In this document: in pieces, positions 9,547 through 18,591 of the stretch
Layout of the letters: every line of letters starts with the position of its first letter
Numbering within the stretch: position 1 is the stretch's first letter
Source: Cylindrotheca closterium
Lineage: Eukaryota > Bacillariophyta > Bacillariophyceae > Bacillariales > Bacillariaceae
Assembly (NCBI GenBank): GCA_933822405.4
Contig: CAKOGP040002502.1
Span: 1 to 64,000, forward strand
Direction: 5' to 3'
DNA: 64,000 bases
Program-made: the position numbers and the translations under genes
The notes under the pieces: model-generated
The model's database searches: none
The model's input: only the letters and a program-made list of their open reading frames with translations
Told to the model about the DNA's origin: nothing

Positions 9547-11391
9547 ATGGTAGTGGACCCTCCTCGTCGTAATCCCCTGCGCACCAATAGAAGGCGACCT
9601 TTGAGATTTGCTGAGGGAATAGCAGAACTCCGACGACAAGGCGAAATAGCAGACAACCAAGAAGACGCTCAAGCCGAAGCAGCCCCAGACATCAACATGG
9701 ATCTGGCGCAGCAAGGAGGAGACGACGCTGGCGCAGGAAACAACAACGTTGTAGCTGGTGAAGGCAATAACAACGCCGCAGCTCCACAGCAACCGCCACA
9801 ACAAGTTCCAGCTCCACAGCAGCCACAACAACAGCAAAATAACCCTGGCGCCGGCGCCAACAACCATCTGATCATGCAATTAATCCAAGGTCAGCAACAA
9901 ATGATGCAAGCGCTCATGGCAGCACTACCGCAGTTAAATGCAAACCCACTACCGCCACCACCTCAAGGGAACGCAATGCCACCGCAGCAACAACCTCATG
10001 CGGCGCAGCAACAGCCGGCAGCGATGGCACCACCAGTGGTGCAACAACCAGGACCAGTGCAAAACCCTTTGCCTCCACCGAACGAAGACGGCCTTGATGC
10101 CTATCCCCGTGGCATAATACCACTGGACCTCAAGAACAAACTCGAGCTAGGCCTCTACAACCAGGCAAAGCAACCACTTTCAAACAAGTTCGATGGCACA
10201 GACCTGTCCCGATTGATCAAGGATATACAAGGCCGCTGTACCCTCATGCACTGCCTTCCTGTTTTTGACGTTACCGAAAATGCAATGACCAAAAATTTGC
10301 TGTCAAAATACGGCGAGATTTCCCTTGTCGCAACGCAAGCCGCTGCAACAAGCCGATGGAGGACGAACACCTATTTCCGCCAGGCGAGTTACGCCCTAGG
10401 GATGTGTCTCCTGGATTCTGTATCCAACGAATTCAAGCAGCGTCTTGAACAACGTGAAGACGATTATGTTCAGATTAGGGGCCGTTGCGACGGACCCACG
10501 ATTTTCAAGATCATCTGCAATCTAACCTCTCCATCCAATCGGAGGACGATACAATTCCTAATTAACGACCTACAAACTTTGTCCCCGATCGAGCATGGCA
10601 ACAGCATCATCCTTTTTAATCAACGTTTCAACGAACTTAAGGCCAAGATCCGAGCTATGGGAGGCTCCTCTAGCTTAAACGAAGTCATGACCTACAACGC
10701 CCTCGCGCAAGGATACAATCAAGTTGATCAAGACGAATTCAGGGCCTTTATGTCAATCAAAAACAACATGCCCGAAATACCGCACGAAGACCTCATGAAG
10801 GAAGGAGAGACCAAGTACAACAATCTTGTCTCAGAGGGTCTCTGGCACCTTCCCTCACAGAAACAACAGATCATGTCCCTTTCGGCTAGCCAGGCGAAGG
10901 ACAAGAGGGAGATTATTAAGGACTACACCGCAAAAATCCAAAAATTTGGGAGCAAGCGGAAGCAGCCTCCAACTGACCCCAAACAAAGCAAGAAGCCCAA
11001 GGCCGATGGCCGCAAGGACAAAGATAATGGGGACTTTGACACCTGGCTTGTTACCCCTCCAAAAGCCGGCGATGAGGACAAGATCATCAAGAAAGCCAAC
11101 AAAAGCGGGTCCATGAGGGAATGGAATTGGTGTAAGCATCACAAGAAGATGGTACTTGCGGTATCACGCGACGGTAGAAAGCACAACTCCAAGACGTGCA
11201 GCGGAGTTGGAACTCCCATAAAGAAGCCTAGCACCAAAGAACAGAAGAGATTGAAAGTGAAAGCCCTTGAGACGCGAATCTCAGCACTCACGGCCGAGAT
11301 CACTACCACAAGCGACTCAGACGACGGGTCGGACAACGAAAGCAGGACGGACGATGGATATTTTGCTTTGGAGGACGAAGGTTTCGATTGA
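9547..11391 (+). CDS. gag: retrotransposon Gag polyprotein
   Basis: A 614-residue capsid/nucleocapsid precursor. The N-terminal third (about residues 40-190) is Gln/Ala/Pro/Asn-rich low complexity, followed by a helical Gag-like region. Near the C-terminus is a modified zinc-binding motif C-x2-H-x13-H-x4-C (WCKHH...HNSKTC) in a Lys-rich basic context, in the place of the usual CCHC knuckle. It ends at a TGA (11389-11391) with pol in the same frame. Translation starts at the first ATG, 38 nt after the 5' LTR. Confidence 0.9.
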   Translation: MVVDPPRRNPLRTNRRRPLRFAEGIAELRRQGEIADNQEDAQAEAAPDINMDLAQQGGDDAGAGNNNVVAGEGNNNAAAPQQPPQQVPAPQQPQQQQNNPGAGANNHLIMQLIQGQQQMMQALMAALPQLNANPLPPPPQGNAMPPQQQPHAAQQQPAAMAPPVVQQPGPVQNPLPPPNEDGLDAYPRGIIPLDLKNKLELGLYNQAKQPLSNKFDGTDLSRLIKDIQGRCTLMHCLPVFDVTENAMTKNLLSKYGEISLVATQAAATSRWRTNTYFRQASYALGMCLLDSVSNEFKQRLEQREDDYVQIRGRCDGPTIFKIICNLTSPSNRRTIQFLINDLQTLSPIEHGNSIILFNQRFNELKAKIRAMGGSSSLNEVMTYNALAQGYNQVDQDEFRAFMSIKNNMPEIPHEDLMKEGETKYNNLVSEGLWHLPSQKQQIMSLSASQAKDKREIIKDYTAKIQKFGSKRKQPPTDPKQSKKPKADGRKDKDNGDFDTWLVTPPKAGDEDKIIKKANKSGSMREWNWCKHHKKMVLAVSRDGRKHNSKTCSGVGTPIKKPSTKEQKRLKVKALETRISALTAEITTTSDSDDGSDNESRTDDGYFALEDEGFD

Positions 11392-11394
11392 CGG
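11389..11394 (+). promoter_or_regulatory. candidate UGA-CGG stop-readthrough site between gag and pol
   Basis: The gag stop is TGA followed directly by CGG, and the frame stays open without interruption through pol. UGA followed by CGG is the known type II leaky-stop context used by several plant and animal viruses. That it acts this way here is inference; a downstream stimulatory RNA structure was not established by eye. Confidence 0.55.
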
Positions 11395-14300
11395 CAAGGC
11401 AAGCAGATAATCGACTTGAGTTCAGTGGAAGATATAAAAACAGAACTTCATCTTAAAAGCTATCAAGCCCACATCTGCAGAGCCATGAACGCGACTTTCG
11501 AACACGACTCAATTCCAGTTGGGGTCGACAGCTGCACATCCTCAACAGTCGGTGGCATAAGGCACCTTTTCGTTGGGAAATTGACTCCAGTGAAGGGTAT
11601 GAAATTGGAAGGAGCCTCTGGCTCCATCCCAATCGTTGCAAAAGGCACTCTGCAATTGGTTTTCGCGGACGACAATGGGCACACGCATCAGCACCTGATA
11701 CACGATGCCTACTATGCTCCACGACTGAAGCTGACTTTACTGAGTCCACGCCAATGGTCAAAGCAAGGTCCAACTAAAAGAAAGGGAATGGAACCAATCC
11801 GAAACTTCAATGTGTGTGGTGACACCGTGGAACTACGTTTTGAGAACAATTGCGTCCGAACTGTCCCATTTGACAGCGAAACAAACCTACCGCTCCTGAT
11901 GACAAAGCCCGGCTACTCTTCCTTCTCTTCACACCTCAAATCTCAGCACATTACGGCACAAGAAGCACGGATCCGACCAACAGCTTTGACCTTCCAAGAT
12001 CTGCACCTCCCTGACGGAACACACCCCAATCCTCCATCAGAACGACAATGTCAAGATTGCGACCCCAAGGAAAAAGATCCTTTCGACCTGCACGGGACTA
12101 CAGCACCAAGCCTTGCCAAGACCTTTGTCGATAACTTTGAAGAGCCACCAGCAGTCCTTGAAGATTTCAATTTTGAATCCCTCCTCACTGGTGAATGGGA
12201 TGATACAGCGCCAGAAGCAACTCTACCATCGCTAAATGAGACGGATAAAAAGACTCTTTTGCTCCGATGGCACTACCGCCTCGGACACATGCCTTTCAAG
12301 CACCTCAAAGCCAGTGCCAAAGAAGGCCTCATCGATCGTCGGCTTGCAACTATCAAAGAATTCCCATTCTGCCCCGGTTGTCAATTTGGAAAGGCAACCC
12401 GACGACAATGGCGACATCGCTCCAAGAAGAAAGACGGCAGTCGCAAGACTCCACGTCAAGCAACCAAGCCTGGATCGGTCGTGTCGGTCGACACCATGAG
12501 CTCCACTAGCGTCCCAGGTCTGATGCCCCAACTTCGCGGACACCCCACTATAGCACGATTTCATTATGCTACAGTCTTTGTTGATCACTACAGTGACCTG
12601 GACTACGTGCACCTTCACCAATACAACGATGCCAACTCAGTTCTTGAAGCCAAACTTGCGTTTGAACGCCATGCAAACAGTTACGGTGTGCGCATCCAAC
12701 ACTATCACTGCGACAACGGAGTTTTTGCTGATAATTCCTTCAAGGCAGCATGCAAAGCTGCACACCAAACACACACCTTCTGCGGAGTCAATGCTCATCA
12801 TCAAAATGGCAAAGCCGAGAAGCGTATCCGTGACCTTCGTGACTCCGCTCGCTCCATGCTTCTCCTTGCAAAGCACAACTGGCCAGCGGCCATCACAGCG
12901 CATCTTTGGGGTTTCGCTATGGTTTACGCTTCCCAAATCCGCAATTCCACTCTTCGAGAGGGAGAACACAGGACAGCCCTTCAAAAATTTGTTGATTCTG
13001 ATGACAAACCAAATGTCAACGTCTTCCATACTTTTGGTTGTCCCATCTACAATCTGGATCCAAAACTACAGAGTGGAAGCTCCTTGGAAAACAAATGGTG
13101 TGATAGGGCGCGAATTGGCATTTTCCTTGGCCTCTCACGCGAACACGCAAATTCGGTATCGCTTGTTCTAAACCCTGACACAGGATTGACCTCACCTCAA
13201 TTTCATGTGACGCACGACGAACGTTTCGAGACGACAGACATCCCAGCAATGAAGAATATTGGACGGTGGCAGGGATTGACTCGAATTCATGAGAAGAGAT
13301 CCACAAAGAAGCCCAAAGCAAACAAAAGAAGAAAAATATCTCACACTCAGGTGCCAGAGTCAAGTGGTACCGAAACTCCAACGTCAGAGCCGATTGACGA
13401 GAGAGGACACCTCCAAGCAAAGCGCCACGAGCTCTCGACTCCAACATCAGAGACCATTGATGAGAGAGGACACCTGGAAGCACAAAGCCGACAGCTCTCG
13501 ACAACTGAGCGTAACGGTCAAGATAGACTAGCTCAAACTGGCGGAACGGGGAACCCGAGGGACACCAGCAGAAACGTGCTGCCTCAGAGGGAGAACGGAA
13601 AGCCATCCCCGAGGGACACCAGTTTACTGCCTCAGAGGGAGAATCCGAGGGACAACGGCAAAGACTTGCTGCCTCAGAGGGAGAGTTATAGGGACACCAG
13701 CAGCTTGCTGCCTCAACTCTCCCACCAGACCCAAAGTCGAGAAATGAGGGAGAACCGGAGGACCACCAGCACACATTCACTGCCTCCATCCTCCCGAAAG
13801 GCTGAAGGTCAAACCCAAGGTCGAGAAATGAGGGAGAGTCAACGGGACACCAGCCCAAATTTGCTGCCACGACTCTCCCGAAAGGCCGAAGGTCCAACAA
13901 CACCGTTACTTGATAGCGGGACTTTCAAACATCCAGCTCTTCAGAGGGAGGACAATGCGGGAACCCGTACAATCCAAGCACTGAAGACCCACGAATCTCT
14001 CTCTCAAAAGCGCAAGCGAGGGAGAGACGACGGGGAAGAAAACACAGCAAGTACCCTCGACCAAAAGCGTCTTGAATTTGAACTAACTTTGCGTTCTTAC
14101 AGGACAGTAATTGCAAGGGAAGTCCATGCAGAAGAACTAGTGGACGAATGCATCACTGCCAATCCAATGGCCTTTGCAGCGACGTTAGCAGATGAGGATA
14201 CGATGTACCTGCACCAAGCGAAGAAAGAAAGAGATTGGATTCACTTCCACACCGCAATGGTCAAAGAAATTGAAGATCATACGAAAGGAGGTCATTGGGA

Positions 14301-15795
14301 GATAGTTCCAAGAAAATCTATGCCACAAGGGCACAAAGCGATGCGAGGTGTTTGGTCAATGAAACGAAAACGCCGTGTTGGAACTGGCGAAATTTACAAA
14401 TGGAAGGCACGACTATGCATTGATGGGAGTTCACAAGAAAAAGGCGTGAATTACTGGGATACGTATTCACCAGTTGTTGCATGGGAAACGATTCGAAGCC
14501 TACTAACACTCGCTATAATGAATGGTTGGACAACGCGACAGATCGACTTTGTCCTTGCATTCCCACAAGCAGAAGTTGAATGCCCAATGTACATGGAAAT
14601 TCCGCGAGAATGCTATGTGGACGGGTCAGAGTACAACGAACAAAACGTTCTTTTATTAAAGAAGAACCTTTACGGGGCCAAGCAGGCGGGCAAGGTATGG
14701 TTCGATTTTCTCCGAAAGGGGCTGAAGGACATCGGTTTCAAACAATCGAAGGTCGACAAAGCAGTCTTCTATAAGGGCGAGACAATTTTTATCGTTTATG
14801 TGGACGATGCAATTTTGATGGGTCCAAACGGACGCGAAATTAATGACGTCATCAAACGGCTCGGACAAAAGTACAAATTAACGGACGAAGGCGATTTGAA
14901 CGAATATCTCGGAATCAAAATGACCAAGACGAGCGAAGGTCGAGAATTGACCCAACCCGCCTTGATCCAACGCATTCTTGAAACGGTAAACATCGACCTG
15001 GACCGCGGAGCACGACGAGAAGTCAGAACACCAGCAAACAAAGTTTTACACAAAGATGAAGGTGGGCTAACGCGTCAACTTCATTGGGACTACCGTTCTG
15101 TAATTGGAATGCTAAATTGGCTGGCAAGATCGACGCGACCTGAATTGATCTTTGCGGTCTCTCAAGTCGGACGATTCATGGCCTTTCCCAAGAGATCCCA
15201 CGAGGATGCCGTAATGAGAATCTGCTGTTACCTTCGCGACACACGCGACAAGGGTATGTTCATGAAGCCAAAATCTGGAAAGGGCTTTGAAGTATATGCG
15301 GACGCAGATTTTGCAGGCGGCTTCAACAAACACAGCGCCGAAGACCCAGCAACTGCAAAATCGCGAACAGCTTACCATATCATGTTTAACAATTGCTTGA
15401 TCTATTCACATTCCAAGATGCAGACAGAGATCGCTTTAAGCACCACGGAGGCCGAATACATCTGTCTTTCCCAGGCACTGCGAACTGTGCTCGTTTTAAT
15501 CCGATTTTTCAAAGAACTCGCAAAGAGAATCAAATCTTTCAACTATACCAAACCGATTTTCAAATGTAAAGCTTTCGAGGACAATAATGGAGCAATCGAA
15601 CTCGCGACAGCCGACAAACTTCGCCCACGCACCAAACACATTAACATCAAGTATCATCACTTCAAGAAGTCGGTCCGCAAAGGGGAAGTTTCCATTCAGA
15701 AAATCGACACAAAAGATCAATTGGCCGATATCGGAACAAAACCACTCGACGCCGCCACCTTCGTTGCTCTCCGCTACCTCCTTATCGGTTGGTAA
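11392..15795 (+). CDS. pol: retrotransposon Pol polyprotein (PR-IN-RT-RH)
   Basis: Open from the gag stop for 1467 codons. The first in-frame ATG is only at 11485, so expression as a gag-pol readthrough product is likely. Domains in order: an aspartic-protease-like site at about 11527 (VDSCTSS, with Cys where Gly is usual); the pre-integrase HHCC zinc finger (HYRLGH...CPGCQFGK); the integrase DDE core (SVDTM, HCDNGVF, NGKAEKRIRD); a long repetitive hydrophilic linker (about 13280-14030); reverse transcriptase with LYGAKQAGKVW and YVDD near 14797; and RNase H (VYADADFAG, STTEAEY, HINIKYHH). It ends GTKPLDAATFVALRYLLIGW, 32 bases short of the 3' LTR. No frameshift was found, so the enzyme set looks intact. 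Confidence 0.92.
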   Translation, partial: RQGKQIIDLSSVEDIKTELHLKSYQAHICRAMNATFEHDSIPVGVDSCTSSTVGGIRHLFVGKLTPVKGMKLEGASGSIPIVAKGTLQLVFADDNGHTHQHLIHDAYYAPRLKLTLLSPRQWSKQGPTKRKGMEPIRNFNVCGDTVELRFENNCVRTVPFDSETNLPLLMTKPGYSSFSSHLKSQHITAQEARIRPTALTFQDLHLPDGTHPNPPSERQCQDCDPKEKDPFDLHGTTAPSLAKTFVDNFEEPPAVLEDFNFESLLTGEWDDTAPEATLPSLNETDKKTLLLRWHYRLGHMPFKHLKASAKEGLIDRRLATIKEFPFCPGCQFGKATRRQWRHRSKKKDGSRKTPRQATKPGSVVSVDTMSSTSVPGLMPQLRGHPTIARFHYATVFVDHYSDLDYVHLHQYNDANSVLEAKLAFERHANSYGVRIQHYHCDNGVFADNSFKAACKAAHQTHTFCGVNAHHQNGKAEKRIRDLRDSARSMLLLAKHNWPAAITAHLWGFAMVYASQIRNSTLREGEHRTALQKFVDSDDKPNVNVFHTFGCPIYNLDPKLQSGSSLENKWCDRARIGIFLGLSREHANSVSLVLNPDTGLTSPQFHVTHDERFETTDIPAMKNIGRWQGLTRIHEKRSTKKPKANKRRKISHTQVPESSGTETPTSEPIDERGHLQAKRHELSTPTSETIDERGHLEAQSRQLSTTERNGQDRLAQTGGTGNPRDTSRNVLPQRENGKPSPRDTSLLPQRENPRDNGKDLLPQRESYRDTSSLLPQLSHQTQSREMRENRRTTSTHSLPPSSRKAEGQTQGREMRESQRDTSPNLLPRLSRKAEGPTTPLLDSGTFKHPALQREDNAGTRTIQALKTHESLSQKRKRGRDDGEENTASTLDQKRLEFELTLRSYRTVIAREVHAEELVDECITANPMAFAATLADEDTMYLHQAKKERDWIHFHTAMVKEIEDHTKGGHWEIVPRKSMPQGHKAMRGVWSMKRKRRVGTGEIYKWKARLCIDGSSQEKGVNYWDTYSPVVAWETIRSLLTLAIMNGWTTRQIDFVLAFPQAEVECPMYMEIPRECYVDGSEYNEQNVLLLKKNLYGAKQAGKVWFDFLRKGLKDIGFKQSKVDKAVFYKGETIFIVYVDDAILMGPNGREINDVIKRLGQKYKLTDEGDLNEYLGIKMTKTSEGRELTQPALIQRILETVNIDLDRGARREVRTPANKVLHKDEGGLTRQLHWDYRSVIGMLNWLARSTRPELIFAVSQVGRFMAFPKRSHEDAVMRICCYLRDTRDKGMFMKPKSGKGFEVYADADFAGGFNKHSAEDPATAKSRTAYHIMFNNCLIYSHSKMQTEIALSTTEAEYICLSQALRTVLVLIRFFKELAKRIKSFNYTKPIFKCKAFEDNNGAIELATADKLRPRTKHINIKYHHFKKSVRKGEVSIQKIDTKDQLADIGTKPLDAATFVALRYLLIGW
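13370..13900 (+). repeat. internal imperfect repeats in the Pol linker
   Basis: Between integrase and reverse transcriptase the protein repeats short charged units: ETPTSEPIDERGHLQA / STPTSETIDERGHLEA, then several PRDTS..LLPQRE units, and finally SREMRENRRTTS / GREMRESQRDTS units. The DNA is repetitive to match. Reading frame is kept throughout. Confidence 0.8.
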
Positions 15796-15820
15796 CATTT
15801 TGGTCATTACTTCCTTTCCC

Positions 15821-15829
15821 AAGAGGGAG
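15821..15829 (+). other. polypurine tract
   Basis: AAGAGGGAG lies immediately before the TG of the 3' LTR, the expected place for plus-strand priming. Confidence 0.8.
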
Positions 15830-16015
15830 TGTTGGAATATTCGGACCCAGAGTCTGTACGCCGACCTAACGGAAGATGGGAGAATGAATAATGACCTCAA
15901 GAAAGGACGTCAAGAGAAGGGATCTCTTGACATCACAACTCATCAACTATATCTCTCTATATAACTTAACTACATAATCATATCGATCCTACCTGAAATC
16001 CATTAGATTCACACA
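15830..16015 (+). repeat. 3' LTR
   Basis: 186 bp, reading identical to the 5' LTR, and followed by the AATAA target duplication at 16016-16020. Confidence 0.95.
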
Positions 16016-16039
16016 AATAATAATGCGATCCTATATGAC

Positions 16040-16098
16040 TGACTCTTTGACAACGCGTTTTGGATGTCCCTGACTCTTTGACAACGCGTTTTGGATGT
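16040..16098. repeat. 28-bp direct repeat with AACGCGTT core
   Basis: Two copies of a 28-bp unit (TGACTCTTTGACAACGCG...GGATGT) at 16040-16067 and 16071-16098, separated by CCC. Each contains the palindrome AACGCGTT. They lie 67-125 bp upstream of the ATG at 16165, a plausible regulatory position, and just right of the retrotransposon insertion. Confidence 0.75.
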
Positions 16099-16164
16099 GT
16101 GTGATGGCCCAGTGTGATGTGGAATAGATACATATATTATATTATCGCCACTGCATAGACCATC

Positions 16165-17778
16165 ATGGTACTCATCTTCGCGAAGGTAGTGCTCTCGGCT
16201 TTGTTGCTCCTACTTTCCTTTCCCCAGAACGTTCGATCTCAATCCTTATTATTGTCTCTTCAACAAGGGGCAGGAAACGAGAATCATGGAAGTGTTGTTG
16301 GCTTGACCAACAAGAATCAGCCTCCGTATGTTGCTGCCAACCAAGAAGCGACAATCAGGAAGAGCAATAAGGACTTTCCACAAATGACTTTCAACCGCCA
16401 GTTATTGCAAGATAACGATGGTTCAACAATAACCTGGGACCATGCAGTTACCTTTCAACAGACCGACGGCTGGTCTCATTCCCAGTCCGGAGACGGCACC
16501 TTTCTTGCTGCAAGTGACCATCGTAGTTCCAACAATGGCATTGTTCAAAACGGAAGTGTTCGATTCTTCCGCAAGGAGCAGGGTTCGTGTGGTGGATCAT
16601 CTTGGAAGGAATGGACCAACCTTGCCTTGTTTGGAAACTCAACAGGAGATAACTTTGGCTGGGATATATCTCTTTCCAAGGACGGAAATCGAGTGGCAAT
16701 TGGTGCTACAGGGTCTGGAAATGTAGGAAGTGTGGCAGTCTACGAGCTGGTCAATGGGGCTTGGGCGCTAATGGGTGTGATTCAAGGTGAGGCGGAGGAT
16801 GATACGTTCGGCTATTCAGTATCGCTCTCCAAGGATGGATCGAGGGTAGCTATTGGTGATCGGTACCGTGATTCTTTCGCCGGTAATGCCCGAGTCTACG
16901 AGTGGGAAGGTTCGTCGTTTCTGAAATTGGGAGACGATATGAATGGAGAATGTAGTGAGGATCAAGCAGGCGCTGATCTTGCTCTTTCCGAAGATGGGCT
17001 GGTGGTTGTAATTGGTGATCGTAAGTTTGTACGAGTGTTTGAGTGGAGCGGGGGAAGCTGGACAAAGCGCGGCCTCAATTTTGATGGCTCTTCTTGGGCT
17101 CCTTGGGGGTATTCTCTCGAGGTTTCGGTGGCTCTCTCTGGCGATGGGAACATTGTAGCCTTCGGATTGTTTAGAAGGGTGCAAGTGTTTGAATGGAAGG
17201 ATTTTGAATGGATCCAAGTTGGCCAAACTTTAAAAGTCGATGATGAAGACGTTATTTATGGACAATCGGTTTCCCTATCATCTTCTGGTTCCATTCTTGC
17301 CGTTGGTTCACGGTCAAACAACGCCTCTTTACCTGCAAAAATGTATGCCTTGGCTGATGGTATTTGGGTAGACCAAGGTGGCAGCAGCGGCAGCAATGGC
17401 GCTAGAGTTTCAGTATCCAGCGATGGATTTACCCTTGCAGTTGGGGATTGGAGATCAGATTCCATTTCCATTTACAACTTGAATGTAAGTAGCCAGGTCG
17501 AGCTTGCTTCCCCTTGTGCTACAATAGGAACTCAAAAATTATGACTGTCGCAGGGACCACTGGATACCACCACTCCGACTTGCCGACCAACCCCGTCACC
17601 AACCTCAAGCCTATCTTCTGGACCAAGCATAGGACCAACTTTCCCACAAAGCTCTGGACCAAGCATGGCACCAAGCTCAGGCCCAACCTCGTCCGGATGC
17701 AATGGAAATTTCCACTGGGAGTTTTTTCTTTCATCAGTCATATTTTTACCTTGCCTTCTGCTATCTGCCTCTTTCTAA
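16165..17778 (+). CDS. secreted beta-propeller-like surface protein, probable GPI anchor
   Basis: Two exons (16165-17484 and 17554-17778) with a 69-nt GT-AG intron give 514 residues. A signal peptide is visible at residues 1-26 (KVVLSALLLLLSF). From about residue 85 to 430 there are repeats of SLSKDGNRVAIGA / SLSKDGSRVAIGD / ALSEDGLVVVIGD / ALSGDGNIVAFG type spaced 45-60 residues, with intervening V.VYEW-like strands, as in FG-GAP/WD-type beta-propellers of the kind predicted in many diatom surface proteins. The second exon adds a Pro/Ser/Thr stalk (GPSIGPTFPQSSGPSMAPSS) and a C-terminal hydrophobic tail (FFLSSVIFLPCLLLSA), typical of GPI attachment or a terminal membrane anchor. Without splicing the frame would stop at 17544 and lose the stalk and anchor. 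Ligand unknown. Confidence 0.75.
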
Positions 17779-18591
17779 CATCATCTTCGTTCGTATATTA
17801 TATATACCTTGAGACTAAGATAAAGAGATAGCTTGGTCTTTTCCGAGCTCGTTATTCTTGTCACCAGGGACAAGAAAATCTATTGTAGTTCTATTATACT
17901 GCTTTTGGCGCAAAAGATCTAGGCTCCTGCCTTTGTGGCACTAGGGAATTTGCCCTTACCATTTTTTATATGCTTCTTCATGCTGAACCATCATTATTCC
18001 AAATACTCGTGCTCGAATCACTATGATTGCTGCTCCTCGAATTACGATCACTTGAATGTCGTCTTTTGCTGTTTTCGTGAGATTCTATTTTTCTGTGATT
18101 GAAAGATTGTCTAACAATAACATCCTACATCACCGTGCTTCCGCTGAATCTTCGTGGAACCCATCAGCTACGAAAGTACAGACGTTGCAATAAGTCCGGT
18201 TTTAGCACAACGCCTGCTTCAGTTACCATTTCTGGAAGTTGTACCGCACACAATTTCCAAGACCAAGTACCTGCGGTACCAGGTCACATATAGAAAAAAA
18301 TGCACAGCCACTTCTGACTTTCAATCTACAGCACGAGACAGAAACTTTACGTACGGGTACCAACTTCGCATGTTCGCATAGGGCGGTCACATTCTTCGAA
18401 ATTATCCGTCTACTTTTCGACTCTTTATGGTCGGTTGATTGTCAGTGAATGACGGCGACTGACGCGAGTTGTTGGTCAAGAGACTATTATGCTCGAAGAA
18501 CTAGAGAACAGTATTTTAATATATCGCCACGTGCTACAAACACCTGACTTGTGCTCTTCGCCTTCTTCAGTTTTGACTAGAGTGACGTGAA
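17779..18591. other. intergenic, no gene seen
   Basis: AT-rich DNA between two plus-strand genes. Short open frames at 18099-18448 have no coding character. Confidence 0.5.

Larger units (their letters stand above)
9323..16015 (+). mobile_element. Ty1/copia (CoDi-like) LTR retrotransposon, intact
   Basis: The element is 6693 bp and is bounded by two 186-bp LTRs that read as identical (TG...CA ends). It is flanked by the perfect 5-bp target duplication AATAA (9318-9322 and 16016-16020). Gene order is gag, protease, integrase, reverse transcriptase, RNase H, the Ty1/copia order. All catalytic motifs of integrase, RT and RNase H are present and both reading frames are open, so it is probably recent and possibly active. 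A polypurine tract precedes the 3' LTR. Directly after the 5' LTR the sequence does not start with TGG, so a standard primer-binding site is not evident. Confidence 0.95.

Noticed and set aside
12566..13171. 201-codon frame overlapping integrase
   Set aside because: Shifted-frame shadow of pol with no domain of its own; the integrase catalytic residues are in the main frame.
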